The notes: generated from the sequence alone by a model not told the origin. DNA of 64,000 nucleotides from Microthyrium microscopicum (GCA_010405405.1 MU004239.1:1228713-1292712); one strand, 5' to 3'. Positions 46,831 through 58,849 are shown, counted from the first letter of the stretch. Numbers and translations are program-made.

Positions 46831-47319
46831 TGGTGTACGATACTTGCTTTGTAACTCTATAGCGCCAGATGAACGCTACGGACTGTTGACAAAAGGATTT
46901 GAGATCCTAATAGCTTTAACAGCCAGAAGTAGAAGATTTTTTATATAATTCTTGGATATCCAACAACTCATTGCAGTTATAGGCAGAGATGCGCTTGTTC
47001 AACGGGCTCCCTGGCGCATGGCACCACTATTTTCTGTTCATATCATCTACAAGCATACGTCCTTAATTTAATCAAGGCTATAAGAATTATATTCCATTTA
47101 GCCCAGCAGATAGAAGAAGAGAGATGTTAGAATCTTGATGGCTCTAGAAATGGGGGCTAGGAAATGGCCATGGAGAGCAGCGCTCGTGCTCGCTAGCCCC
47201 CTTTGGCCCAGATTTTCACCCCACAAAATCATATCAACCTTCAGTCAACAACATCTCTCCCATCGCCTCGCATATAAACGCTTCCGCATCAAATCAATAA
47301 ACTCATCAAATCCATCAAC
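46831..47319. other. intergenic, SmF promoter
   Basis: No gene. A TATAAA hexamer at 47273-47278 lies 42 bp before the SmF start. Confidence 0.5.
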
Positions 47320-47691
47320 ATGAGTGTCGTACCACTTAACCCTCGGCCCATGCTTCAGAGCCTCATCAACGAACCCATCATCGCGCGCCTCAAATGGGGC
47401 GAGACAGAATACAAGGGAACGCTAGTTTCCGTTGATAGCTGTAAGATATCCTTCGAGATTTTGATGGATGTGCAGCTAATTTTGTTCTCTATAGACATGA
47501 ATCTACAGTTGTCTGGTGCGGAAGAGTATGTGTCGGGGAAGGCTTCTGGATCGCTAGGCAACGTCTTGATAAGGTGAGCTTCAGCCTGCTTTGAGTGTAA
47601 GATCACGAACTAATAACTCTGTAGATGCAACAATATCCTCTGGATTCGGAGCGCGAATGAGGAAGAGTCGGATGTCAAGATGTCGGATTAG
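47320..47691 (+). CDS. SMX3: small nuclear ribonucleoprotein SmF
   Basis: Three exons (47320-47440, 47495-47573, 47625-47691) give 88 residues. The Sm1 motif (KWGETEYKGTLVSVDSYMN) spans intron 1, and the Sm2 motif (GNVLIRCNNILWIR) spans intron 2, as in the Sm fold. SmF is one of seven proteins that ring the U-rich site of U1, U2, U4 and U5 RNAs in the spliceosome. F rather than LSm6 because of the N-terminal NPRPMLQSLINEPI and the acidic C-terminal EEESDVKMSD. Length matches yeast and human SmF (86). Confidence 0.95.
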
Positions 47692-48565
47692 CTGAAGATC
47701 TGAGCAGGCGTTTTTGTGGGAATTCAAGGTCATGAGAGGCATACGTTTGGGCGCCAAAGCTGGAATGAACTCGGAGCAAATGCTGTGTTGTATTCCGTAA
47801 GCAAATTCAAAATCATTCACAGACATAGTTAACAACCCCAAGCGTTTGGCAAACCAATTCTGAATAGTATACGCTGATCCTTGGGCTATGGCGACATGGA
47901 ACTGGGTCCAATAGCCTTGCTGGAAGTCTCGAAGCATGCACATCCTCACATACAAACATGGAAAATATGAACCTATTGCAAGCTTTTTTCAGGAAATCAT
48001 AGTCATAGCTGAACTATGATTGCGAGCACCAACATGGCGATGCCGACCAAAGGAGACTGGGCACTCCGGAAACCCTGAGCCTTGTTGGCCCATAGTTTGC
48101 AATCATATATGACGACATGGAGCTTTTTTTTGAGGTTCTGAACTATGCAAATCTGTGTATGCGCTGGGCGTACCTTGAAAATCAAGTCGATGCCAAGTAT
48201 AATTGTTTGGCCTATCGGTTGTGGTTATGACCATCGATCCTTATGATTTCAAGTGAGCATGTAATAAAAGATGCATATCGTTGTCTTGGAACTTCAGTCG
48301 AACTTATCAGACTAATCAGCCTTACCAAACCCCACGTTCGTCAAAATGCCTCGGATTGCGCCAAGGGATTTGAAGAATCAAGCTGCAGATACCAGTCAGC
48401 CTGATGGGCGCAGTCACGGTGGCTGCGTCGCCGTATCAGGCCTGTCTCGTAGCAGGGTGATGCATAATCACCTTTCGACGGCCTCATCGTCGCGAAAGGT
48501 TATCTAATACGTTCTGTTCAAGGAAGCAAGGTTATCTCCCATGCCTTACAGCACATTATCTATTT
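47692..48565. other. intergenic, no gene accepted
   Basis: About 870 bp. A minus-strand frame at 47581-47955 (124 codons, ATG start) overlaps the last SmF exon and has no recognised domain; see rejected items. Confidence 0.4.
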
Positions 48566-49219
48566 ATGCGGTGGCACCTCTTACCGACGCTTTTATGCTT
48601 CCTCTTGGCTACCATAACACCATTAGGCTACGCCCAGAATGAAACGGAAGGGATTGAGTGCGGCATACATAATGGGGGAGCAAAATGCGGTCCCAACGAA
48701 GGATGTTGTAGTCACTACGGGTAAGCAGAATTTCGAAACAAATCGTCATGTCTAAACCATATTCAGATGGTGTGGCTTCACCAATGCGCAGTATGTGCCT
48801 CCAGGACACTCGTTTTCGATCTTCTAATAGTCCCGGATAGTTGTCTTGACACCAATCGCTGCCAGAGAGGCTACGGAGAATGCTCGAATGGCACAGTGAC
48901 TTCAACCTCGCCTTCACCAGCGACGGCAACCTCACAACCAGCGAAAAACGGACCACTGAGCGACAAAGCCATAATAGCAATAGCTACTGTCGGAGGATCC
49001 ATCGTTATTGCTTGCCTTGTTGTCCTTGTTTGCTGCTGTATGCAGCGAAACAATCATCGACATCAGCGCCAGATGGCCAATGATTTTCTTGGACGCCCAG
49101 CACCACTACAGATTGGTCAAGGGCCTGTCCAACGACTTATAGGTGGGAGACCTGGGCGTGTTTATGGGGTAATTACCCGCACAAACCTCGTCGGTCAAAT
49201 ACAAATGCTAATCAATTGA
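48566..49219 (+). CDS. membrane-anchored chitin-binding (CBM18, hevein-type) protein
   Basis: Three exons (48566-48720, 48767-48790, 48841-49219) give 185 residues; exon 2 is a 24-nt micro-exon. Signal peptide: MRWHLLPTLLCFLLATI. One hevein-type module follows with eight cysteines (ECGIHNGGAKCGPNEGCC, YGWCGFTNAHC, RCQRGYGEC) built across all three exons, which supports the splice model. Next come a Ser/Thr/Pro-rich linker, one transmembrane helix (IVIACLVVLVCCC) and a basic cytosolic tail of about 60 residues. The protein should display a chitin-binding module on the outer face of the plasma membrane. A final intron (GTAATT donor at about 49170, CAG acceptor at 49224) would change the end to VDD and move the stop to 49236. 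Confidence 0.8.
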
Positions 49220-49461
49220 TACAGGTGGATGACTGATGGAAGACTTCCAGACCCGATGTCTCTGTTCATTTTGTGCTGCAGGGAGTGTATATATTCGCAA
49301 TCGTCTTTCATAGGCTTCGATATTTAACTTCGTTTTCGCTCTGATGCCCAATGGCATTATTCTCCAAAAAGGAGCGATGCACAACTTCACTATTAATGAA
49401 GAATGCCAACCTCTGTGATCAACCAATGCTGTGGGCCGATCCATATGAACCTCGAGAAATA

Positions 49462-50461
49462 TCAGTAATTATCCGCTCCGTATCCAGCCGCTCCTCCCTT
49501 ATCGCTTGGCTCATCCATACTCAAGATTCGTTGACCTGGTCCCAGCTTAACGTGATGTTTCAACATGTGCTTCAACAAATCGACGTCTCTAGCAAAACAT
49601 GAGTTACACTCCGCATCCTTGTACGGCCATATACAGGTCCAGCCGTCTGCTCTTCCTCTCTCCCGGGCGCAATGTGCTTTGAACAGCCCAACAGGGTCCA
49701 TCCAGATCCTGCTTTGATTCGCATCATTGCGAGACACCCGAAGCGAGATGGTGTTGACGACCATGCTACAGTGACTGCACGCGTACTCTTCGCCGTTTGA
49801 GTTCGAAATTGGTCTAGCTACGCGCCACAGATGGACACGACCTTCGCGGTAGGCGCGTGCATTTTTGCAGGTGTTTGCATGATAGCGCGGATTTGAAGTG
49901 CGTGAGGGCGGCGGATGAATTGTGGAGGAGATGCTCGTAGCGTTGAGATATGGATCTGTTGATATAGGAAGACGCAGCGATGAAGCCATTGCAAATTGCC
50001 GAGATTGGTTAAGGACGCTCTGGTATCCCATCAGAGCACCTTCGAACGGGTGGCTTGGACGAATTAATGACTTCATCTCGCGGAGAACGAGAGACGGGCC
50101 GCTCGGAAAGATATCAGACTCTACTGGAAGAAAGATCGAGATTAGCTGTTACTCGTGCCGACGCCTATAAGGTGAATAATGCACTTCGAATGAGACTGTG
50201 GCTCATGAGGAACAGCATAGCTCATAGGAGGAGCTAAATCCGAACATGAGTGAAGAACTCACCATGATCCAAGTCTGATAGCTCTGAAGAATTGTCTTCC
50301 TCGGATCCACGACCACCTCGTAGACCAATGCTTAGAGCATTATTAGGCTGTACTTGCTTCGCTGCTTTCTTCTTTTGATGTCTCTTCATTAACCATTTGA
50401 CACCAGCTATAGAGGAGCCAACTATGCCCAGCGCCGCGGCTGCCGTTTCTACGGCAGGCAT
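49462..50461 (-). CDS. uncharacterised protein with C-terminal C2H2-like zinc finger
   Basis: Two exons (50461-50263, 50123-49462) give 286 residues. Two nearer acceptors lead to stops; the CAG at 50124-50126 keeps the frame. The N-terminus has a short hydrophobic stretch (ALGIVGSSIAGVKWL) followed by a basic RHQKKKAAK. Near the C-terminus CSHC is followed by a finger-like unit: Cys in WTCIWPYKDAEC, then CFARDVDLLKHMLKHH, giving C-x8-C-x12-H-x3-H with the hydrophobic positions of a C2H2 finger. A second His/Cys pair (FKAHC) lies before it. The family is unknown to me. It is convergent with the CBM18 gene, with about 240 bp between. Confidence 0.65.
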
Positions 50462-51252
50462 TGGTTAGGCTGAATGATGTAGAGAGCCTGTGATGGGAGG
50501 GTATACACAGAAAAAGAAAAACAAGCAAAACAAGTGGAGATAGATCTTGGAGAAGATTCAAAGCTTGAGCATCTCCAAAGCCATGGAAATCAACTATTCA
50601 CCGAAATGCAGGCAGCATACCACCAGGCTGGAGTAGGTTCTGAAAGGAGCATCCTCGCCTTCCAAGATTACGAATAGCTACCTACCTTCCAAACTCATTA
50701 TCATACCATGTGAGAGAGCGAAGTAGTGCAGTGGCGCAAGATTTCCTTACGACGAATAAGATTGAACCACGTTAAGTGAGGCTTAATGCTGAAGAGAGTT
50801 TATCAGGCTGATACTTTGATGGCTGTCACCTGCATATGTGCACTCTCTTCACGAGGCACACTACTGATCCGGCTCAGCCTACAAGAAGCCGCCAGCAGTA
50901 CAAGTAGGTATTTTTTGCTATAAAGGAGGATGTGGCTGTCAACAAGTCTGCTATACAAAATGGACGCTTGGCTTTATCGACTGCGATGTCTCCCAGCAGG
51001 AAGCAAAGCACTGAATAATCAACCGTAGCAGATGGAAGGCTTCACAGATGATAAAAACATGCCATTCCACAATGTCGCCCTGTCGGGGTACGTATATCAA
51101 CTAACTTAATCTACCAACAAATATAAGCTCGGACATTGCTCAGAGTGACCGAGAGCGGATTAATATATATTCTCAAATCTCATATCTGAACATTGCCAAA
51201 ACAAAGAAAGCAACATAACGATGTCTTTTATCGTTCATCCATTCGCGCAATT
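50462..51252. other. intergenic, divergent promoter region
   Basis: No gene. An AT-rich TAATATATAT run near 51165-51175 may be the TATA element of the GH43-like gene. Confidence 0.45.
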
Positions 51253-52297
51253 ATGCATATTCCATTTGCTCTACTGTTGATCGGTGCTAAGTTGGCTTCA
51301 AGTATTCCATCTGTTGCGGCTAGCGACATAGCACCATCATATGTGGGCTATTTAATATCTACCTTCTCGGATGTTGAACCTACTGTGAAGTTCTATCTCT
51401 CGAACGGCAATGATCCTGGAAGTTACAAATTCCTGAATAGGCGGAAAGCAGCTCTAATATCCACTGTTGGCACCAGAGCAGTTCGGGATGTATTCCTGGC
51501 AGTGAACGGAGATAGAACCATGTGGTATATGATTGCAACCGGTCAGTCGGCCAAGAAAGTGAATCCATCTGGCTCTAATGAAGATAGATCTCGATGTGAA
51601 AGCCCCGGGATTTAGTTGGGATAAGGCCACTAGGAAAGGAAGTCGAAGCATTGTAGTTTTTTCGTCGCCTAACCTAGTCGACTGGAGCGCACCAAGCCTT
51701 GTCACAGTAGAGGATAGCACAGCTGGCATGGTATGGGCCCCTTCCGCCGTATGGGATGAGAAAACGTCTCAATTCCACGTCTTCTGGGCATCAAAGCACT
51801 ACCAAGCATCCGACAAGGACCATACCGGCAAGGCAAATCAAGATCGGATTCGCTATGCCTCGACCGCAGACTTCAAAACATTCACCGCCCCAACAGACTA
51901 CATTGCATATCCAGGAACACCAGTCATTGATCAAGAATTTCAATACCTGGGTACTCCAGGACACTTTGCACGCTTCTTCAAGAATGAGACACAAAGCCAA
52001 GTATATCAAGAAATGTCAACCACTGGACTCTTTGGACAGTGGAAGTCGCTTGGTCCAGTAACACCCCAAAAGAGCCTCGAGGGGCCGGCTTGTTTTGCCG
52101 ATATCAAGAACCCGGGGGTCTATCATCTACTGCTTGATGATTATAAGCAATATATCCCCTTTACGACGATGGATATTAGCTCGGGGAAATGGCAGAAGTC
52201 CAACTTCCCACTGTTTCCGAGCGGCTTGAAGCATGGTAGTGTCACTCCCGTTACGCAGGCGGAGTATGAGGCTGTAGAACGCCGATTTCCTGCTTAA
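51253..52297 (+). CDS. secreted GH43-like glycoside hydrolase
   Basis: Two exons (51253-51541, 51588-52297) give 332 residues. The start ATG at 51253 opens a signal peptide (MHIPFALLLIGAKLASS); the frame upstream has no ATG. The five-bladed propeller family GH43 is suggested by YLSNGNDPGSYKFLN, the RDVFL segment where relatives read RDPF, the IATDLDV strand that is restored by removing the 46-bp intron, VVFSSPNLVDWSAP, WAPSAVWDEKTSQFHVFW and LEGPACF, whose Glu is the likely acid. GH43 enzymes remove arabinose or xylose from plant hemicellulose. Val in place of the usual Pro in RDPF, and an unclear catalytic base near the N-terminus, leave activity open. Confidence 0.75.
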
Positions 52298-54978
52298 ATC
52301 GCCTCCGTTTGGTATCAACGGTTGAAGAGCAAAGCTCGATATTTGAACACATTTTTTCAAATTTTTATCGAATGCGCTGGGAGTTGAAGTATTTTACAAT
52401 CAAGTCGCCGGTCGTAACCATCTTCCCGAGGACCATCTTACTATTTCCAGTCCTACCATGAAGAAGTCTTTGAGGATATTATATCCTTGAAAAAGGCAGG
52501 ACACAGCCTTTTGTAACAGCCTTGGAGGATCAAGGCCTAATTAGCAGAAAACTCGTGCTCCGGATTACATCATTCGATACGTTGACTCATCAGAAACCTT
52601 AATTCGGTGGTAGAAAAGGGGCCTCGGGGAGGTTGAGTACCTACACGATGGCAAATTCTGGTGGTGGTGTTGCTTGGATGGGATGCGAAAGATCACTACA
52701 ATAACTTTAGCATAGGTCTCCAATACGAGCCTTATTGTAGAGCAAAGTATATCTGCGACCTTGTAGACCTTAAAATTTCCATATTTCAACGCAATTTCAA
52801 TATCAAGCTGATATTCCATACTCGATCGGGCAAGCAGAGACAAGATGTAGTAATATCTCGTCCAAATAAGCTCATCTTTGGATCAAGACATCTTTTTTCA
52901 GAGTGTATCGCAAGACAATGATGGATGTTCAAATGATCGACAGATGGCTTGTCTCTCTCTTTCCCGAATTGCTTTTCAGACACGAAACTCGAGAATTGCG
53001 CGAACAAGACACGAACCCTTTTGGACAAGGTCCAACCCTTGTCAACCTACGTTCGAGCAATATAGATTAAAATGCCATGGTCCACCATGTATGGTGGGTG
53101 CACAGGAAACAACTCCGATCGGAGGCCAAGAGATGCGGACCGTCGAAATGTTCAGCTATTCCGACAATTCAACTAATAATAGGAGTTCAGTAATGGTAGA
53201 TCCAATTGTCGTCTGAAGTTGTACAGCATATGATATCATGTTCTCCGATACGGATGTGCCTGGGGGAATGACGATAAATCTCCCGTGCCGGACGATCAAA
53301 TGTTGTGGCGCTGAGGCGTCTAAAGCAAAGAAAAGGAAGTTTTAGCAACGGATATCATGAGAATTTCATCGGATGCGGGTCTTCGCAGTTGTACAACAGC
53401 ATGTGGGTCGGTCATTAGGAGACAAATATAAGACTTGGTCTTACGTAGCAAGCATACGTCGGACTTGTCATCATTTTCACTGACAAGTAAAAGCGAAGTG
53501 CGAGGAGAGAAAAAGGGGCCTGGCCTCGAACACAAGAGTGGGGCTCTCGCACATGTTGCGGTGGTGAACGATTGTACCAAATATCGTTGAACCAGTCGCC
53601 AGAAATGTATGGAAAACATGGCACGACGTTAGATTATTTTGATTTGCGTAGATTGTATGGGTTCGGACAGGTCCAAATTTTTATATGCTAGCCGTTAGCG
53701 ATTTGCACGAGGATGGTTGGGCGGGCCAGTAACAAAGAAAGATGGGATTCCGGAAGCAGTAGATTAAGCGCTGCCAGCATTCCACAGACGAATCAGGGTG
53801 GATGGATGACCCTGGGTAAATAGTGCGCTGGCTAGAAGCGCCGTTGTCCAGGCAGTTGGATTTGAGCTTAAAAGATTGCTTCAACACTTTCAGTTTGTGG
53901 TGAAGATGAGAAAAAAGGGAGGTACAGCGGGCGTTCATGTATGATATCGTTTTCTTGAAGGATGGCAGGCCACAGATATGCGGGTGAATGCCGCTGTCCG
54001 TCGCTTGTCATTTACGGTGCATTTACAAGGTATATCTACCATTTTTCACAGGGCTAAGCCTGTTCCTGAAAATGGCGGTCGTCTTGCATGTTGTGGGGAC
54101 TTTTGATCACTGCTGTGGTGAAGCACTATACCATAACGGGCCGTTAATTTAAGCCTCCTTAACAATCAACATGTTGGCCGAGAAATAGCCTCTGATCATT
54201 TTGCTGTAATTGTTCGCTGTTGGCCCTGGATCGTTTTTTAGGAAATGCAATCTCTACTAGTTGCCGTGCTCCGTGCTCGACTTACACCACTTTAGTCTTT
54301 GATCTGTCTAGAGTACCTAGTCTCTACTGATAGTCTCTACAATCTCATCTTGAATAGTTGTACTCTTAGCCTCCTAAACTGTCCATCTACATCCGGACAT
54401 CTTCTTTGCATCTTTTTCCCTTTTTCTACCAACTATCTGTCGCTCTCTGGAAAGCCCTTTGTGTGTTTTTGCATTTATATTTTTTATTTGTTTGTATTGT
54501 CTCAGACTCGACCTGCCCAGTGCCCATCGCCTAACCACCCCCAACCATCTTTGCCAGCAATCCAGCAAGGGGACCACACACCATACACCACAGAGCATTG
54601 AATGCTCAAGCTTCTACAACTTCTTTCAACAAAAACACCATTATCCATTGTCAAATCCCATCACCGGCCCCCGTTGACGTTTCCATTGTTTCTGCATTCC
54701 CGCCTGTCACCACTCGCCTCCCCATCAAACCTTTGGGGGTTACCTGCTGCTTGTACCCATTCGCACCTGTCTAGGAGGTCTCTCGCGCCTTTTCCAACAA
54801 CATCTGTTTCATCTCTTCCCTTCCATCCTATCTTTTCTCTGGCCCCGTCTCTCCAACATTGAAACGTCTCATCATTCGCTCCCTCCCTGGATGCCCCTCA
54901 AGAGCCACATAGCAAGCAATCCACAGTCACTCCACGCCGGACACGCGCCCTCGCCGCCCGCACGAGGCCTCATGAGCC
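52298..54978. other. long intergenic region before SPA2
   Basis: About 2.7 kb without a gene that I can support; all open frames are short and overlapping. The last 600 bp are strongly CT-rich with several short upstream ATGs, one of them (54964) overlapping the SPA2 start in another frame. This is probably a long promoter and leader. Confidence 0.5.
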
Positions 54979-57885
54979 ATGAGCCTCAGATCAAATCTGC
55001 TGCCAAACCATGCCCCTGCTCCGCCCCTCTCCCCTCTGACGCCCGCCGATTCCGACTGGAGCCCTCTTCACTCCTATCAGTACTCCAACACTGGCAGAAG
55101 CAGCCCAGCAGTCACCCCAGGCCTCAACTCCAACTTCGGTCCCAAACCACCTATACCTAATCCCGCCGATACACCACCACTCTCCGTACATTCCAGCGCA
55201 AACTCTAGCGGCCCAGATGGCCCTCTCAGCACACGTCCACATGGCAATCCTTCTCCACCGAGCTCAATAGGCCGCGCCAGCTCTATTGGCCGGGCATCCA
55301 TCGTCACAACTGCTACAATCGATGAAAGAAAGCTACAAGAGATGGAACAAACACTAGCTACCCATCATCGGGCGCTGGTCCGGTATCTGGCTCCATACCT
55401 TAGAGAGCTACGGTCAGATCCACGGCAAGATCGCGCGCGCGACAAGCTCCAACGACTGTCTATGAGCCAATTTCAAGAATTAAGTACAGATGTATATGAT
55501 GAACTTACGCGGCGCGACGAAGAACGAAGACGAGGTGGACCAACCCCTGGAAACCCAACACCTAAGTATCTGTTGCCGAAACCAAAATTCCACCCCAAGC
55601 GAAATCAAGCGCGTCAAAAACTATCGGTACTGGTGCCAGATCGATTCCAACAGTTGGCAACAGACGTTTTCTTCGAACTTGAACGTCGATTCCCTCGATT
55701 CGGTCGCTCCCAAAGTCGTGCCGAAAGCATTCCCGATCGAAATACACCCAGTCGCAATGGCAACTACCCACCACGCGGTCAATCGAGAAACGATTCCCGA
55801 AGTCAGTCAAGAGATGGCTTTAGACCTGGTTTACCTGGTCCTTATGGCGGAAATCCAGGAGTACAGCCAGGTCTCGATGATCAACCGAATGTACTGGGGA
55901 AACCTCTGCCGAAAATATATCAAAGTAATACAATCATGCCCAGTAAGGGTGTAATGGTGGAAGACGATGGCGAAGTGGATGGCTCAAGATCAATTAATGG
56001 CGGGCCAGAAACATTAATGAGCCAATATTCAAAACAACAATCTGAGCCTCCGGACTCAAGGGTTGAGGACTTGATGAATCAGTTGCAGGAGAAAGATAGA
56101 CAATTGGCGGAGGTACAATCAGCGTCACGCGAAGTAAGCAACCTGATAATTTTGTATGACAATACTAATAGTGAGCAGGATATGGATAGAGAAAAATCCC
56201 AATGGGACGATTTGAGATCTGACTTGGAGCGCAAGCTTAGGGACGCTGAATCATTAAACAATTCTATGCAAGCTGAGCTTATCAAGGTCCAAGCAGACAA
56301 ATCTGAGATGGAACGGAAACGCGGTTTTGAGACGGATCTTCAAGCACAACTCAACGAGACCAAGGAAGCCAATCAAGAAATGGAACGTAACTTGAGATCG
56401 CAATTGCAAGTAGCACGAGAAACTGCTCAACGGACCGAGCAGAACCTTACAATGCGACTGGAAGAAGCTCAGAGCCAGCCCGACCGTGGATACGACGAAA
56501 GTATGGAGTGGAGACAAAGGTGTGATCTTTTGGAGAATGACTTGGTTGAGCAAAGAAAGATTACCGAAGAGGTACAAAATGAAGCCGCACAATTCCTGCA
56601 AGAGATGCGGACCTTGTCGCAAAGGAGCACTGATTCCGTCGAGAAAGAAGAGAAGCTTCTGGATCAGATTGTACAGCTTGAAAGAGAAGTGAGGGTATGG
56701 AAGTCAAGATACGCCAAATCAAAAAGCCAAGCCAGGTCTTTGCGGTCATCTTCCCTAGGCTTACCGGCGCGGGATATCACAGAATACAACGATGACAGTG
56801 CCTTTGTCGCTCAGGATGGCGTTATCAAGGACTTTCACGTTATGAACTTCCAGGTCTCCATTGATGAATTGCTCCAGCAAACAAGGAATGGCGATTCAGG
56901 ACTCATTAATGAAAGTATGAAACAGGTTATCATGGCTGTTCGCTCAATTACTCTCGACATGGATTCCCTGGAAAATGCTGAAGCGAGCACACCAAACAAG
57001 CGAGCGAAACTTCGCGTACGCCTATCTCAGGCCGCCAACAACCTCATCACCGCGTCTAAATCGCATACAGCATCAGCAGGAATTGCGCCAGTAACGCTAG
57101 TCGATGCTGCGGCCTCACATCTTACTACTGCTGTGGTAGATGTCATCAAGATACTCAAGATCCGCCGCTCCACACCAGAAGAGCTTGAACGCGAGGAAGC
57201 AAATAACGACACCCTCTCTGTCCGCCCTGCGTCTCGACCTGTCTCTGCCCGTCCTCCACCACTGGCCCCCTTGAAGACGCGTGGAAATGGTAGCATCAGC
57301 AACTCGTCTCAAGGAACTGGTGTCGCACGTAACACCAGTGTCTCCTCCACAGGCTACAGCGCGTACAGTCGCTACTCTGGCCGCTACAGCATGAACACCT
57401 CCCCTCCCGCCATGAGCGCTGGGGGCGATATTCCAAACTACGGCACCAGTGCCATGGGCATGCTCCGCGAAGACGGCATCCAAGAATTCGTCAACTATAT
57501 CGAAGACACCTCCGCGCTGCTCGTCCGTAGCATCCAACCACTGGTCAACACCATTCGCTCCCAGCCTACCATCCTCGCATCGGATCCGGCCGTTGTCTCC
57601 TATGTCTCCGAAATCTCAGGAACAGTGGCGCAAATCGTAATGAAGGCCAACAGCGCTGTCTCAGATCTCAACAACGCCGCTCTCGAGAAACACGCACCAC
57701 CAGTCATCAGCGTCCTCGACACCACTGGCCGTGAACTGCTCACGACCAAGGACCGCGGAGACGTAAGCGGAATGCCACAACTCGCCTTCCGTATCGCTCG
57801 CGCGACCAAGGAACTGCTCTGGCGTGTCCAGCGCATTGAGGACGGTGAAGTCACAGCCTCTTCCTCTCTTCCCCTCGAAATATGA
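54979..57885 (+). CDS. SPA2: polarisome scaffold Spa2 (SpaA)
   Basis: Open frame of 968 codons; removal of a 45-nt GTAAGC...CAG intron at 56134-56178 (in frame, no stop) would give 953 residues. A Ser/Pro-rich start is followed by the two Spa2/GIT homology repeats (residues about 120-230: RDKLQRLSMSQFQELSTDVY and LSVLVPDRFQQLATDVFFEL), a disordered Arg/Ser region, a long coiled coil (about 360-590), and a C-terminal helical domain of the GIT type starting near DFHVMNFQVSIDELL and ending after IARATKELLWRVQRIE. Spa2 sits at hyphal tips, gathers formin, Bud6 and MAP-kinase kinases, and keeps growth polar. The ATG at 54979 was chosen because the one 15 bp upstream is in another frame. Confidence 0.95.
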   Translation: MSLRSNLLPNHAPAPPLSPLTPADSDWSPLHSYQYSNTGRSSPAVTPGLNSNFGPKPPIPNPADTPPLSVHSSANSSGPDGPLSTRPHGNPSPPSSIGRASSIGRASIVTTATIDERKLQEMEQTLATHHRALVRYLAPYLRELRSDPRQDRARDKLQRLSMSQFQELSTDVYDELTRRDEERRRGGPTPGNPTPKYLLPKPKFHPKRNQARQKLSVLVPDRFQQLATDVFFELERRFPRFGRSQSRAESIPDRNTPSRNGNYPPRGQSRNDSRSQSRDGFRPGLPGPYGGNPGVQPGLDDQPNVLGKPLPKIYQSNTIMPSKGVMVEDDGEVDGSRSINGGPETLMSQYSKQQSEPPDSRVEDLMNQLQEKDRQLAEVQSASREVSNLIILYDNTNSEQDMDREKSQWDDLRSDLERKLRDAESLNNSMQAELIKVQADKSEMERKRGFETDLQAQLNETKEANQEMERNLRSQLQVARETAQRTEQNLTMRLEEAQSQPDRGYDESMEWRQRCDLLENDLVEQRKITEEVQNEAAQFLQEMRTLSQRSTDSVEKEEKLLDQIVQLEREVRVWKSRYAKSKSQARSLRSSSLGLPARDITEYNDDSAFVAQDGVIKDFHVMNFQVSIDELLQQTRNGDSGLINESMKQVIMAVRSITLDMDSLENAEASTPNKRAKLRVRLSQAANNLITASKSHTASAGIAPVTLVDAAASHLTTAVVDVIKILKIRRSTPEELEREEANNDTLSVRPASRPVSARPPPLAPLKTRGNGSISNSSQGTGVARNTSVSSTGYSAYSRYSGRYSMNTSPPAMSAGGDIPNYGTSAMGMLREDGIQEFVNYIEDTSALLVRSIQPLVNTIRSQPTILASDPAVVSYVSEISGTVAQIVMKANSAVSDLNNAALEKHAPPVISVLDTTGRELLTTKDRGDVSGMPQLAFRIARATKELLWRVQRIEDGEVTASSSLPLEI

Positions 57886-58849
57886 ACAACCCAACCACAT
57901 CTCAACCACAATCATAAACCATCAAGTCGAAGAGCATTAAACCCCTCCATCCCCAAAAAACGAGACGAAGACTTACGAACCAAACTTACCCATCCGCTGC
58001 CACCGGCGCCGGCTACATCATAACCATCATATACCATTTGCATGTTTTCCCACCAGCATCAAAAATCCCACCAGCATCTACACAAACGCATCTACTACCT
58101 TTAATTCAACGACCACCAACCCACCGTGCCATATTGGCCTTTCTTATCCTACTTCCAGGCCAGTTCCCGGAACACTTATTCTGTACTATTACAACACTTT
58201 TTTTTCTATGCGGCTTTAGGCAGAGCATTTCATCTTGGCATTCGGCGTTTGATATACCCCTACCTGCAGAACTTGTTTCATTTGACCTTGTATTGGAAAA
58301 AACAGGTCGCTTGGTATTACCTTTTATAAACCATGGAAACCCCTGGGACCCTCCGGTGCCCTCCGGGACAGCTTCCCTTGGGATAGGGAAAAAGGCTTTT
58401 CATGAGACGATGGGAAGCATTGAGCGTGATTGGTTATGGGGTTATGGAGATTTTTATGTAGTATTGTTTAATTTTGATGCTGTGGATGCTGGGGTTGCAT
58501 TGCGGCTGTTGTGTTATTTCTGTGTTTTCTTGTGATATGTGTGATGTGTTATGCGTGGTGGTGAGGTTTTATGTAAGATGAATTTGTTCTTTTGACGAGA
58601 TCTGGGGTAGTTGATGTACGGATACGATTGTTGAGCCCTGGGGTAGGGAGATTAGTTTTGGTAGTGTGGGAGGCTGAGATGGCGGCGTTCGTATCGTGTT
58701 GTTCTAGAAGATTGGGAGATGAGTCATTGGGGGCCAGAGGATATGCTGTTGACCGGTTTGGTGGTTGCTTTTTATGAGTTGTTGTTTATATCGTGTTTTC
58801 TTGATGTCGATTTACTCTCTGCGTTGTATGGTTTCACTCGATCAGATAA
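57886..58849. other. intergenic, SPA2 3' region
   Basis: No gene accepted. A 165-codon open frame at 58038-58535 has no recognisable features and sits in T-rich 3' sequence. Confidence 0.45.

Noticed and set aside
47581-47955. 124-codon minus-strand frame after SmF
   Set aside because: It overlaps the last SmF exon antisense, has no recognised domain and no splice support.
54891-55160. 89-codon frame overlapping the SPA2 start
   Set aside because: Pro/Ser-rich shadow of the SPA2 reading frame; at most an upstream overlapping frame in the leader.
58038-58535. 165-codon plus-strand frame after SPA2
   Set aside because: No recognisable motif and T-rich 3' flank composition; taken as chance.
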